From positions 1 through 20,573 of IMG/VR virus record IMGVR_UViG_3300023245_000129: a stretch of 20,573 nucleotides of DNA. One strand, 5' to 3'. This DNA comes from a virus. Below, piece after piece: positions 11,677 through 19,890 of this stretch. Under the pieces are notes generated by a model. That model did not search any database. It was not told the DNA's origin and saw only the letters and a program-made list of their open reading frames with translations. Both the position numbers and the translations under genes were made by a program. Within the stretch, counting starts at the first letter, position 1, and each line of letters starts with the position of its first letter.

Positions 11677-11928
11677 TTATGATATATTTACGATAACTGA
11701 GGCTACGATGGCTGTTACTACGGATATGAGAATGATACCAGCAAATCCATACGCAAGGATTTTGACTGGTGTGTGTTCATGTTTAGTGATGAAGTCATGG
11801 CTCATACTTTTTTCGATGCTGGTTAAACGGCGTTCTAATTCAATAGTGCGTTCATCGATACGACCAAGCAACTCACGTATGTCGTTGTTTTCTCGTCTGT
11901 CAAAGCTCTGTCGTTCTTCTGTTTTCAT
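11677..11928 (-). CDS. XhlA-like coiled-coil membrane protein
   Basis: An 83-residue protein: residues 5-45 are charged and helical with heptad-like spacing (IRELLGRIDERTIELERRL), and residues 56-81 are one membrane helix (ILAYGFAGIILISVVTAIV) at the C terminus. This is the plan of XhlA-type phage proteins, which assist holins in lysis; the link rests on layout only. It lies between the 606-residue structural protein and the 170-residue membrane protein. Start at 11928 has only a weak ribosome site. Confidence 0.5.
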   Translation of the reverse strand: MKTEERQSFDRRENNDIRELLGRIDERTIELERRLTSIEKSMSHDFITKHEHTPVKILAYGFAGIILISVVTAIVASVIVNIS

Positions 11929-11993
11929 AATCTTTGCCCAATGCCTGTATACGTTTATTTACTATATATTAGTAAAGATTATGGATGTATATA

Positions 11994-13814
11994 TTATGTA
12001 AGAAAGTCTTCGTCGGTAAATCCAGCAACATTTTGTGTATCATTAAATTCGTTGATAGGTTCAAGATCATCATTTAGTTGACCTGCATAACCTATACCGT
12101 ATTCGGCGAACTGCGCAAGATTTTGTCCTTCACGCAAACCAAGTTTAAGGAAGTCGCCTGTTTGTGTAGGTGCGGCGGATTTTGCTAGGAATTCTGCACG
12201 GTTGCTACCATCTTGTCCATACGTTGGTAGTTGCCTTGCGAAGCTTAACATGGTTGCTTTATTGCCGGGTGACACCAGCGAGGTATCGATATCGGATATA
12301 GCAATGTTTTCTAGTTCGGTATTCAATTTATCTGCGGTGCCTATCCAGTTATTGCGTGAGGTGTCTATTAAATTTTGAACCGTTGGTGAACTATTGTTAC
12401 CTATGATTGTGAATTCGTCTGTGATTTGAGTTTGTTTGGCGCTTGCCCAATCGTCCAATGTAGCGAAGATACCGATCAGTGGATCATTGATTGTTCCTGC
12501 GGATACATCTGTATATGCTCCACCAAGACCTGCGCTTAGTTGACCATATAATGATTGAACGTCTGCGGTTACGCCAAGGTCTGATAGTTGGTCGATTGCC
12601 TGTTTATATGACGGTATGTAATCTTCGATGCCATATCCTGCGGCGATACCCATAACGTCACGCATTAACACTGATCCGTCTGGACCAGTGCCGTTACCAA
12701 AGACGCCTGAAATATTACTAAAGTATTCAGGTGATAGTAGGTCGGTTTGTCCGAGAATATTGGTTAAGTCGCTTCCGCCTGCCATGCCGCCCATCATATC
12801 CCCTAGATCACCAAGACTGGCCAATGAGCCTGTATCAATGCTACCTAGTTTTGTTCCGAGGTCAGCGAAGCTACTGAATGATTTACCAATATTGTTATCG
12901 AGAACTTTTGTTACATCGGTCAGCTGACCTAGATTATTAAGATTGATTCCTGATCCCATCACTTCTTGGATGTCGGCAAGGTCGGTGATATTAGTAATAC
13001 CGTTCATTACTTCTTGTATTTTTCCTTGGTATAGTGGGTTAGAAAGATCATCTAGTGGAATCCCCAACCCTTCAAGTTTGGTTGCTATGTTACCGATATC
13101 ACCCAGTCCTTCACTTAATAGTTGCGATGCGATTTGTCCGGGCTGCATTAGATTGGCGAAGTTCGATACGTCACCAAATTTACCGAGACTTGCGAAACCT
13201 GCACCAAGATCGGGGAAGGATGCTCCGAGTCCATCTGTAAGGCTACCGATACCATTTGTTAATAGTTCATCGAAGTTACCAATGGAATCTCCTAGAAACC
13301 CACCATCGGTAAAGTCTTTAGTAAGTCCTGTAATACCACCGAAGTCTGTGTTTAAGGCACGAGTAATTGTTGGCATAATATCTATACTTGATCCACTGAA
13401 TGATTGAACTTGATTAAAAATCTGAAGCCCAGCGCTAATATCCACTGGCATGAATTCGGATGCATGGGCGGTGATTGAAGTAATCAGACTTGAAGAATCG
13501 GTTACTTTGGATGCTAGATCACCCAGACCACTGGGTACGGCTGCGGTTAATGCTGCTGCGATACCAGACCCACCAGCTGCACTAGTTATGGCACCCAATG
13601 TTCCACTTGATATGGCTGTTAATGGGTCTAATCCTGTATCGCCTACTGCACCACTTGCGGCACTCATTGCCGCCTGTGCAACGATGGCGGTTGGTCCATT
13701 TGCTGCTACTGCCATAATAGTAGGGGCAACACTAGCAATACCGGGGATTCCCCCAAGCATTCCGCCGAACATACCAAATCCGCCAGATGTCATTCCTGCA
13801 ATTTTACATGCCAT
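11994..13814 (-). CDS. Gly/Ala/Leu-rich phage structural protein next to PAAR
   Basis: A 606-residue protein. The N terminus (MACKIAGMTSGGFGMFGGML) and residues up to about 100 are small and hydrophobic; the middle consists of degenerate LGDLG/SLGDLG-type segments; the C-terminal 150 residues are more mixed. It starts 4 bp after the PAAR gene with an AGGA site, so both are co-expressed under the late promoter at 14450. Proteins of this kind beside PAAR genes in large myoviruses are virion or baseplate-associated components; a tail-hub, ejected or tape-measure-like role is possible. I do not recognise a domain. The open frames on the opposite strand here are shadows of its biased composition. 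Confidence 0.6.
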   Translation of the reverse strand: MACKIAGMTSGGFGMFGGMLGGIPGIASVAPTIMAVAANGPTAIVAQAAMSAASGAVGDTGLDPLTAISSGTLGAITSAAGGSGIAAALTAAVPSGLGDLASKVTDSSSLITSITAHASEFMPVDISAGLQIFNQVQSFSGSSIDIMPTITRALNTDFGGITGLTKDFTDGGFLGDSIGNFDELLTNGIGSLTDGLGASFPDLGAGFASLGKFGDVSNFANLMQPGQIASQLLSEGLGDIGNIATKLEGLGIPLDDLSNPLYQGKIQEVMNGITNITDLADIQEVMGSGINLNNLGQLTDVTKVLDNNIGKSFSSFADLGTKLGSIDTGSLASLGDLGDMMGGMAGGSDLTNILGQTDLLSPEYFSNISGVFGNGTGPDGSVLMRDVMGIAAGYGIEDYIPSYKQAIDQLSDLGVTADVQSLYGQLSAGLGGAYTDVSAGTINDPLIGIFATLDDWASAKQTQITDEFTIIGNNSSPTVQNLIDTSRNNWIGTADKLNTELENIAISDIDTSLVSPGNKATMLSFARQLPTYGQDGSNRAEFLAKSAAPTQTGDFLKLGLREGQNLAQFAEYGIGYAGQLNDDLEPINEFNDTQNVAGFTDEDFLT

Positions 13815-13818
13815 AATC

Positions 13819-14100
13819 TTATCCTATAATAACGTTCGAACTACCAGTAGCTCTAGAATGACCACAGGTATCTACATCACCTACACGTATTACGGGAATA
13901 CCTTCAACTAACACTTTGGTACTACCTTTGCCTGTACGTGCACTACAATGAATAGGCACATCAGGACAAGGGGCGTGTGGGGATACCGGAACACCGGTAT
14001 AGCACAACGGGCGACCATTCACGGTCACCTTTGTTGAACCTTGCATTGTTGCTCCGCCGCCACCATTAATATCGCCTAGTCTAACTGCCTGTGATGCCAT
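13819..14100 (-). CDS. PAAR-domain tail spike tip protein
   Basis: A 93-residue protein with the PAAR pattern: AVRLGDINGGGG at the start, repeated short beta strands with GSTKVTVNG and GSTKVLVEG, and His/Cys residues (HAPCPDVPIHC, CGH) placed to bind a metal ion at the tip. PAAR proteins form a sharp cone on the central spike of contractile tails and pierce the outer membrane. The length is typical of stand-alone PAAR proteins. Start at 14100 overlaps the upstream gene by 20 bp. Its presence shows a contractile-tail phage and a Gram-negative host. Confidence 0.88.
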   Translation of the reverse strand: MASQAVRLGDINGGGGATMQGSTKVTVNGRPLCYTGVPVSPHAPCPDVPIHCSARTGKGSTKVLVEGIPVIRVGDVDTCGHSRATGSSNVIIG

Positions 14101-14416
14101 GTAGTTCGTTCACTCCTGCTACTTGAATACCGGATGTGCTTTTGATGTAACTATTCTTAATATCGTCACGTGGAGTAGTTAGCATAGCGACAGCGGTTTT
14201 CATAATCTCTACACTCTTATTTATGTCCATACAAAACACACTTGGTTGCATATCCAAGATAGGTTCGCCTTTATCATTTTGAACTAGACCGATTGTGGCT
14301 GGTTTTTTTACGACATATTTTGTATCGCCTTCTACTTCTAGTTTGCCGATAATTTCTTCGCCGTTAGTCATTCTAAAGACGAAGATATCGCCTTCTTTTT
14401 TACTTTGAACTAACAT
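14081..14416 (-). CDS. Small phage protein, possibly Sm-like fold
   Basis: A 111-residue protein. The first 45 residues (IFVFRMTNGEEIIGKLEVEG, KYVVKKPATIGLVQ) look like a five-strand small barrel of the Sm type: a strand, NGE-turn, G-K-L-E-V strand and a KKP segment. Sm-like proteins have been described from phage-derived metagenomic sequence. The rest is less structured. It is the first gene of the PAAR operon, with AAGGA before the ATG and a late promoter TATAAATA 33 bp upstream. A role in late gene expression or tail assembly is possible; I make no firm assignment. Confidence 0.55.
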   Translation of the reverse strand: MLVQSKKEGDIFVFRMTNGEEIIGKLEVEGDTKYVVKKPATIGLVQNDKGEPILDMQPSVFCMDINKSVEIMKTAVAMLTTPRDDIKNSYIKSTSGIQVAGVNELHGITGS

Positions 14417-14449
14417 TGATATATTCCTTTTTGATGATGTTTCTACTGT

Positions 14450-14457
14450 TATTTATA
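14450..14457 (-). promoter_or_regulatory. T4-late-type promoter of the structural operon
   Basis: TATAAATA on the minus strand, 33 bp before the ATG at 14416, with no -35 box. Fits late transcription of PAAR and the 606-residue protein. Confidence 0.65.
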
Positions 14458-14484
14458 GATAAATAAATATGATTAAATATTTTG

Positions 14485-14492
14485 GATAAATA
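14485..14492 (+). promoter_or_regulatory. T4-late-like promoter of the plus-strand radical SAM gene
   Basis: GATAAATACTA, one base from the late consensus, 7 nt before the ATG at 14500. Transcription would start within a few bases of the ATG, so this mRNA too may be leaderless or nearly so. Confidence 0.5.
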
Positions 14493-14499
14493 CTAAGGT

Positions 14500-15600
14500 A
14501 TGAGTACAATAAAAGATTTTGGGGATAAGCATGTTGCCGTTAGTTCTCTTGAGACAAAACTTCACGCAACAAGAAAAGACCCCCGTATAGTTTCAGTGAA
14601 CTGGTTTTTAGGCAAGAGATGCAACTACGATTGCTCTTACTGTGCATCGTTCTTTCACGACAACTATAGTCCGCATATTAAGTTAGAAGATGCCAAGTCT
14701 TTCATCGAAAGTCTGCGCGATGAAGTAAAAACCCAAAACAAAATGATAAAGTTTGCAATCACCGGAGGCGAACCATTCATTCATCCACACTTCTATGAAA
14801 TAGCAGAGTTCATAAAGTTACAGGGTAACTGTATACAACTTAGCGTCACTACAAACGGATCACTACCCTTAGAATATTACCTACGATGTATTGAACACAT
14901 TGACACCATCACCGTTAGTTTACATATGGAAAAATCAAACACTATTATAGATAACACAATAGCCAAAATCATAGCATTATCGAACAACGATATATTCCTC
15001 AATGTAAACCTTATGGCATTGCCGGGAAAGTTTGATAAAATAAAAGAAATCATTGATGTGTTTCATAAGCACAATATAAAGTTCGTGTTACGGAAAATAA
15101 TCCCACCATATGAAGACAAGGACGCCATCGTAACCAAGAAGACTCTGACCGTTCCTATAGCAGAGTTGGAAAAAGACTTTGATAAAGTGAAGTTCGACAA
15201 GAAGCAATATGCCATTGAAACGACCAGTGATAGATATCTTGAATATTACTCAAAGGATGAGTTGGCATTTCTAGATGCATTTGTTCATAACAGTTGGTGC
15301 AACATCAAGTTACATACCGAAGATGATACATTAGAATGCAATACAGATGACCTCATATTACAAGATGCAAACAACTGGCAAAACTGGAAGTGTTATATCG
15401 GGATTGACTCATTGTATATTCAACACAACGGGTCAGTTTTTAGAGGAACTTGTATGCAGGGTGGATCAATAGGAAAAATAGGTTCTCCTATTGATTGGCC
15501 AAGAGAACCTATTGTTTGTCCTATTTCAAAATGCGGATGCAATGCCGACATGGTAATCAGGAAAGTAAAAGACGACAGATATACTGGGTTGATTAACTAA
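14500..15600 (+). CDS. Radical SAM/SPASM-type enzyme
   Basis: A 366-residue protein, the only intact plus-strand gene. The radical SAM cluster motif CNYDCSYC (CX3CX2C) is at about residues 41-48 after a VNWFLGKR strand, and ITGGEPF at 87-93 binds SAM. A C-terminal cysteine set (about 297, 317, 339, 344, 346: WKCYIG, GTCMQG, CPISKCGC) fits a SPASM or twitch auxiliary iron-sulfur cluster. Such enzymes modify peptides, proteins or small molecules by radical chemistry; the substrate here is unknown and no precursor peptide is obvious next to it. AAGG lies just before the ATG. It faces the nrd operon and overlaps a small membrane gene by 8 bp at its end. Confidence 0.8.
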   Translation: MSTIKDFGDKHVAVSSLETKLHATRKDPRIVSVNWFLGKRCNYDCSYCASFFHDNYSPHIKLEDAKSFIESLRDEVKTQNKMIKFAITGGEPFIHPHFYEIAEFIKLQGNCIQLSVTTNGSLPLEYYLRCIEHIDTITVSLHMEKSNTIIDNTIAKIIALSNNDIFLNVNLMALPGKFDKIKEIIDVFHKHNIKFVLRKIIPPYEDKDAIVTKKTLTVPIAELEKDFDKVKFDKKQYAIETTSDRYLEYYSKDELAFLDAFVHNSWCNIKLHTEDDTLECNTDDLILQDANNWQNWKCYIGIDSLYIQHNGSVFRGTCMQGGSIGKIGSPIDWPREPIVCPISKCGCNADMVIRKVKDDRYTGLIN

Positions 15601-15721
15601 AGGTAACACCCAAAAAGATAATACCACATAGAATAACGAATATAGCCAAGGCAGACTTCCACCCACATGCATGAGCAAATACATGAATTCCTTCAATGAA
15701 TAATACTATCATCTCACCCAT
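15593..15721 (-). CDS. Small membrane protein (42 residues)
   Basis: Reads MGEMIVLFIEGIHVFAHACG, then a membrane helix (SALAIFVILCGIIFLGVTFS). The ATG overlaps the end of the glutaredoxin gene by 8 bp, so it is the last gene of the nrd operon by translational coupling. Its stop overlaps the stop of the convergent radical SAM gene by 8 bp. Unknown role; coupling and the clear helix make it credible. Confidence 0.55.
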   Translation of the reverse strand: MGEMIVLFIEGIHVFAHACGWKSALAIFVILCGIIFLGVTFS

Positions 15722-15953
15722 AGTCTTTTATTTCCTGTTCAGTCATTTTCTGTAGACCATTATTACCACCGTGTACAGCCTTGCCATTAATATAAATCTG
15801 CGGAACTGTGCGATGACCTTCTTCTTTTAGAAACTCGCGAGTTCCCGGCGTCATCTCAATGTCAATCTCCAAAAATGGCAGATTGATTTCCGTTAGTTTT
15901 TTCTTTGCCTGAATACAGTGCGGACAATCGTTTTTTGTATATAGTTTAATCAT
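15714..15953 (-). CDS. grx: Glutaredoxin (NrdH/GrxC-like)
   Basis: A 79-residue thioredoxin-fold protein: MIKLYTKNDCPHC with active-site CPHC at residues 10-13, the cis-proline loop TVPQIYING at about 49-57, and GG at 62-63 for glutathione or partner binding. It reduces the ribonucleotide reductase after each turnover. A near-perfect AGGAG lies before the ATG, 22 bp after nrdB. Position behind nrdB in the same operon supports this job. Length is typical for phage glutaredoxins. Confidence 0.88.
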   Translation of the reverse strand: MIKLYTKNDCPHCIQAKKKLTEINLPFLEIDIEMTPGTREFLKEEGHRTVPQIYINGKAVHGGNNGLQKMTEQEIKDYG

Positions 15954-15975
15954 TATGTTCTCCTGCTATGTAGAT

Positions 15976-17067
15976 TTATAAATCAAAGTCCTTGAATGTA
16001 TCGCCGTCTACGTCTTGAACAGTTCCGCCCAAAATATATGATGACACCTGTACTTCTTGAGGAGCCACTTGAACTTCGCTTCCGCTAATCCATTTTTGCG
16101 TCCAAGGTAATGGATTGGCTTGTGGAACTTTATACGGGCTTGGTAGTTTAATTGACTGCAATCGTTTATGTGCAACCCATTCTACGTATTGGTTTAGTAG
16201 TTCTTCGTTCAATCCAATCATTGAGCCATCCTTAAACAGATATTTGGCCCATGCTTTTTCCTGATCAACAACGTCAGTAAATAGGTTAAGACATTCTTCT
16301 TGTGTCTCTTCTGCAATCTTTGCGAAATCGGGGTCGTCGGTGGGTAGATATTTGATCAAGTTCTGCGTAGCTGCCAAATGAACATTCTCGTCGCGGCAAA
16401 TAAGTTTGATTATTTTAGCGTTGCCTTCCATCTTTTTTAGTTCAGCGAATGCCCATGCACATGCAAAACTCACATAGAAACGAACACCTTCCAATGCATT
16501 GACGCTATTGATAGCCATCCAAATATGCTTCTTTAGTTGATAGTCCGACATCGTACGTTTATCATTGCGCCATTTATGTGTAGCATCAATCAACTCGTCG
16601 TAATATTTTGCGATTGACTTGGCACATTCCATGACTTCGGTGTTGTCATTGACGGCATCGAATACTTTACTCGGGTTTGCATACACATTGCGGATGATAT
16701 AGGTATATGATCGTGAATGGATAGTTTCGTTGAATGACCATGTTTCAATGAATGCTTCCAACTCCGGTAAGGTAGCCAATGGCAAGAACGCAAGATTAGG
16801 TGATCGCCCCTGAACACTATCGAGGATGATTTGACGTTTCAGGTTGCTGGTGAAAATATGCTGTTCATATTCGCTCAACTCTTTGAAGTCTTTTGCATCG
16901 CGCATAATGTCAACTTCTTGTGGCGTCCAGAAGAATCCAATCATCTTCTCGGTAAGTTTTTCAAAGGCGGGATACTTTACTGTCTCGTATCTCTGCATCC
17001 CCATTGCCTCGTCTAAGAATAACTTCTTGTTTGTGTGGTCTGTGTGTTTCGTATTAAATACTGTCAT
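15976..17067 (-). CDS. nrdB: Class Ia ribonucleotide reductase, small subunit
   Basis: From the ATG at 17067 the protein has 363 residues. An upstream TTG frame (17079) was rejected because GGAG, the ribosome site, lies inside it. NrdB forms the diiron-tyrosyl radical that starts ribonucleotide reduction in NrdA. Iron ligands and radical tyrosine are in the places of the E. coli enzyme: Asp83 (LDSVQGRS), Glu114 and His117 and Tyr121 (ETIHSRSYTY), Glu193 (LEGVRFY), Glu227 and His230 (RDENVH). The C-terminal tail (SSYILGG, TFKDFDL) that docks on NrdA is complete. So it appears active and of the classic tyrosyl type. It lies downstream of the nuclease-like gene at 17099 and upstream of grx. Confidence 0.95.
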   Translation of the reverse strand: MTVFNTKHTDHTNKKLFLDEAMGMQRYETVKYPAFEKLTEKMIGFFWTPQEVDIMRDAKDFKELSEYEQHIFTSNLKRQIILDSVQGRSPNLAFLPLATLPELEAFIETWSFNETIHSRSYTYIIRNVYANPSKVFDAVNDNTEVMECAKSIAKYYDELIDATHKWRNDKRTMSDYQLKKHIWMAINSVNALEGVRFYVSFACAWAFAELKKMEGNAKIIKLICRDENVHLAATQNLIKYLPTDDPDFAKIAEETQEECLNLFTDVVDQEKAWAKYLFKDGSMIGLNEELLNQYVEWVAHKRLQSIKLPSPYKVPQANPLPWTQKWISGSEVQVAPQEVQVSSYILGGTVQDVDGDTFKDFDL

Positions 17068-17098
17068 TGTTTTCTCCAAATATCGATTTCGGGTTGCA

Positions 17099-17572
17099 TC
17101 ATAGGTCTAACTCATCAATGCGTAAATTATAGCAATCAGATTTTACAGTGAAGTTATTTGAGGGATCAACCTCTCCCCGCGTAAGCATCGTTGCTTCTTC
17201 AAAATATTTCATCTTATCTTTAAATCCAAGTATCCAAGCCGTTGACAAATCCTTACTGACACGAGTGAATGCATAAACGTCACATTTCTGCGTAGTATTT
17301 AACTTAGCCACACTACATTCATAATATGGTTTAGGTGCCACGGTTGTTCTTTTTGTCTTTACATCAATTGTAATATCCTCGAAAACAATATCATAATCAT
17401 AAGTATTACGTATCGCTGCCCCCTCGCCCAAAAAGTCAGCGACAATACGCTCACCAATGAATCCGGCAATGTTACCTGCGCCACCAGTTATACTGTTGTT
17501 GAGCCTTCCCATTTCTGCCGATTTTTCGGTAGCTTCGTGTACGATATCACTCGTCAGTTTAACCTCGATCAT
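17099..17572 (-). CDS. PD-(D/E)XK-like nuclease-fold protein
   Basis: A 157-residue protein in the nrd operon. The pattern IAGFIGERIVADFLG (Glu41), NTYDYDIVF (Asp61) and ITIDVKTKR (Asp70-Val-Lys72) follows the PD-(D/E)XK core: a helix Glu, a strand Asp and a D-x-K strand. This fold is used by restriction, repair and phage-recombination nucleases. The start at 17572 overlaps the stop of the radical SAM gene as ATGA. The rest (YYECSVAKL, CDVYAFTRVSKDLSTAWILG) completes a typical single-domain nuclease. The target is unknown; a link to DNA metabolism is likely from position. Confidence 0.6.
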   Translation of the reverse strand: MIEVKLTSDIVHEATEKSAEMGRLNNSITGGAGNIAGFIGERIVADFLGEGAAIRNTYDYDIVFEDITIDVKTKRTTVAPKPYYECSVAKLNTTQKCDVYAFTRVSKDLSTAWILGFKDKMKYFEEATMLTRGEVDPSNNFTVKSDCYNLRIDELDL

Positions 17573-18792
17573 TTCGTTACTTCCTCGTATAGTTTCGGCA
17601 TTACATCTTTCATCTTTAATGACGAATCTTGCTCATACCATTCTATGTATCTAGTGAACTTCGCTTTGAGTTCGGGTTTGTATTTATGCGTTAGGTATTC
17701 ATCAATTCGTTTATCAGATTCATTTTCGATATAGCCAGCTGAATTGTTAAAATCAAGTTCTTTTATATTATCTCGTATAGTATTGACATAATCGATACCA
17801 AGCGCATCTAGCGTTAAATATGACGGATGATCAGTTAATGAAAATCCAACTGTCAACTTGTTACTGTGTGTCCATTTGATAAACTTATCCATATGTTCCA
17901 ATGATAATGCCTGTATAGTATTGACAATGCCCACATGATGTTTTTCTATGTTATGCTGGCAGTAATCCCTGAACATCAATATATTATTTTCTACTTCTGG
18001 CCAGTGACTACCCTTTCTAATATAATCCTGCGCATCACCTATTCCTTCGAGGCTTACGCTAACACTTATATACTTGAACTTATCAAGCCGCTTCATTATG
18101 GGGATGAAATCAACACTCCCATTACTGACAAAATGTAATCGCACTTTAGATGCCTTGTCTGCCGGAACATTATCTAAAATAGTAAGTAACTTGGTATCAA
18201 TAAACGGTTCACCACCCAATAGTTTTATGCTTTTTATTTCTTTACTCAATGCATATAACAGAGTGCGATATTCATTGACCATAAATGTATTCTTAGTTCT
18301 TTCGAAGTAGTCAGGCTCATCAGCCAGCACCTCTTGAACAAATTCATTACTCTTATCTTTGGCCCATCGGTTATAAATCTGGGTGCTGTCGGCTGGGTTG
18401 CACATCGCACAACTGAAATTACAAAGATTATTGGTTTTTATATCGGCATGCATCAACACATTGTCGTGCTTTAATGCATTTTTGACCCACGAGTTATTGA
18501 TGTCATCCTCTTTGATAAATGTTTGATGATAGATATTTCGTAGGCTTAGTAACCCTGCTTCTTCTTTCTTCCAACAGTTATTACATTCAGATATTTTATT
18601 TCCTGCCTCAAGGTTGTCATTCATGTACTTGAAGTATTCGCTGTTTTGCCAATCTGCGATAGCATAATAATCTTTCTCGCCAGTGAAGTCAGATGCTTTC
18701 TTGTCGACATGACAACATGGCACAATATCATTTTGCATTCCTGAACGTATAGCAAATCGTGACGCAAAACAAAATGTCTTATTATTAGCCAT
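17569..18792 (-). CDS. Twitch-domain radical SAM protein in the nrd operon
   Basis: A 407-residue protein. An N-terminal cysteine module comes first: Cys8, Cys26-Cys27 (VPCCHVDK), Cys70-x2-Cys73 (ECNNCWKKEEAG). Then follows the radical SAM core: HADIKTNNLCNFSCAMCNP with CX3CX2C at 124-131 and LLGGEPF at 191-197. An auxiliary cluster domain placed before the core is typical of a group annotated as twitch-domain radical SAM proteins in phages and marine bacteria, with no known substrate. It begins 6 bp after nrdA and overlaps the next gene, so it is co-expressed with DNA precursor synthesis. A homologous fragment is in the mosaic block at 5474-5682. Confidence 0.8.
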   Translation of the reverse strand: MANNKTFCFASRFAIRSGMQNDIVPCCHVDKKASDFTGEKDYYAIADWQNSEYFKYMNDNLEAGNKISECNNCWKKEEAGLLSLRNIYHQTFIKEDDINNSWVKNALKHDNVLMHADIKTNNLCNFSCAMCNPADSTQIYNRWAKDKSNEFVQEVLADEPDYFERTKNTFMVNEYRTLLYALSKEIKSIKLLGGEPFIDTKLLTILDNVPADKASKVRLHFVSNGSVDFIPIMKRLDKFKYISVSVSLEGIGDAQDYIRKGSHWPEVENNILMFRDYCQHNIEKHHVGIVNTIQALSLEHMDKFIKWTHSNKLTVGFSLTDHPSYLTLDALGIDYVNTIRDNIKELDFNNSAGYIENESDKRIDEYLTHKYKPELKAKFTRYIEWYEQDSSLKMKDVMPKLYEEVTK

Positions 18793-18798
18793 TTTTGC

Positions 18799-19890
18799 TC
18801 ATAGCATACATGCATCGCAATCTTCTGGGTCTTCTAACTCAGATAATGTATCAACTTCATCTTTTTTATCAAATGCATTTTCATCATATTCGCCTTGGCC
18901 ATCATTGGTATTGAAGTAATAAAGCGTCTTAATTCCCCACTTGTATGCCATAAGCAAATGTTTCAATAACTCACTCATCGGAATCTTTTCATCTTCGTAG
19001 AAGGCTGGATTGTAACTCGTGTTCGTTGAAATAGATTGGTCAATGTATTTCTGTAGCACTGCCATAATCTTTAGATAGCCTTCTGGTGATTTTTGATCCC
19101 ATAATAGTTCATACTTATTCTTTAGGCGTGGATACCCCGGCACAACTTGTTTCAACACACCATCCTTAGATTGTTTGACTGATACATACGAGCGCGGCGG
19201 TTCAATGCCGTTTGTGCTGTTGCTGATTTGCGATGAAGTCTCCGATGGCATAAGGGCCATTAATGTGGCATTACGAATGCCAGTATCTTTTAGTTGCTCG
19301 CGAAGTGCTTGCCACGGCATACGTTCAACATGCGGGACCAACTCATCAACCGTCTTCTTGTATGTGTCAATGGGCAGGATACCATCACTGTATCGGGTGT
19401 TTGCATTTAGTTTACATGCACCTTTTTCGGCAGCAAGGTCTGCGCTTGCTTTGATAAGATAGTAACTCCACGCTTCGGCATACTCGTCAATCAACTCCAA
19501 GTTTGGTTCAGAATATGATGAGTCGTGCTTGGCAAGGAAGTATGCTAGGTTGATGATCCCTACACCTAATGGTCTATAACCTTTTGAATGTAGTTCAGCA
19601 GCAAGCACTGGATACTTCTGGTAATCAAGTAATGCGTCTAGTCCACGCACCGCAAGTTCACAAGGACGCTTGAAGTCTGATGGTTCTTTAACATTTCCCC
19701 AATTCATAGCCGACAATGTACATAAAGCAATCAATCCATCCTCGTCTTTTAAATCTATAAGTGGCTTAGTTGGTAGGGCAATCTCTTGACAGTTATGAAC
19801 CAACACATCGTTAGCAAAAAAGTTTTCTGTGTCTTTTACTGTTATGTCGTATACGGCTTCTCGTTTTGCTAATTTAGTTACTTTTGCCAT
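18799..19890 (-). CDS. nrdA: NrdA C-terminal part with N-terminal C-intein
   Basis: A 363-residue protein. Residues 1-33 are a C-intein: YDITVKDTENFFANDVLVHN ends in the His-Asn of block G. Cys34 is the +1 residue and, by alignment with E. coli NrdA (SNLC-x-EIALPTKP), is the thiyl-radical cysteine, Cys439. Cys57 corresponds to Cys462 with the same 23-residue spacing. MPSETSSQISNSTNGIEPPR and the radical-transfer pair Tyr324-Tyr325 (TLYYFNT) are present. The C-terminal redox pair is Cys358-x2-Cys361, not the C-x4-C of E. coli. ATG at 19890 overlaps the upstream half by 17 bp in another frame and has AAGGA before it. Needs trans-splicing to be active. Confidence 0.9.
   Translation of the reverse strand: MAKVTKLAKREAVYDITVKDTENFFANDVLVHNCQEIALPTKPLIDLKDEDGLIALCTLSAMNWGNVKEPSDFKRPCELAVRGLDALLDYQKYPVLAAELHSKGYRPLGVGIINLAYFLAKHDSSYSEPNLELIDEYAEAWSYYLIKASADLAAEKGACKLNANTRYSDGILPIDTYKKTVDELVPHVERMPWQALREQLKDTGIRNATLMALMPSETSSQISNSTNGIEPPRSYVSVKQSKDGVLKQVVPGYPRLKNKYELLWDQKSPEGYLKIMAVLQKYIDQSISTNTSYNPAFYEDEKIPMSELLKHLLMAYKWGIKTLYYFNTNDGQGEYDENAFDKKDEVDTLSELEDPEDCDACML

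Noticed and set aside
12628-13911. Long plus-strand open frames opposite the 606-residue gene
   Set aside because: They are antisense shadows of a Gly/Ala/Leu-rich protein, lacking ribosome sites and domain patterns.
17067-17079. TTG start adding four residues to NrdB
   Set aside because: The TTG frame contains the GGAG ribosome site; the ATG at 17067 has the right distance to it and gives residue numbers close to the E. coli enzyme.
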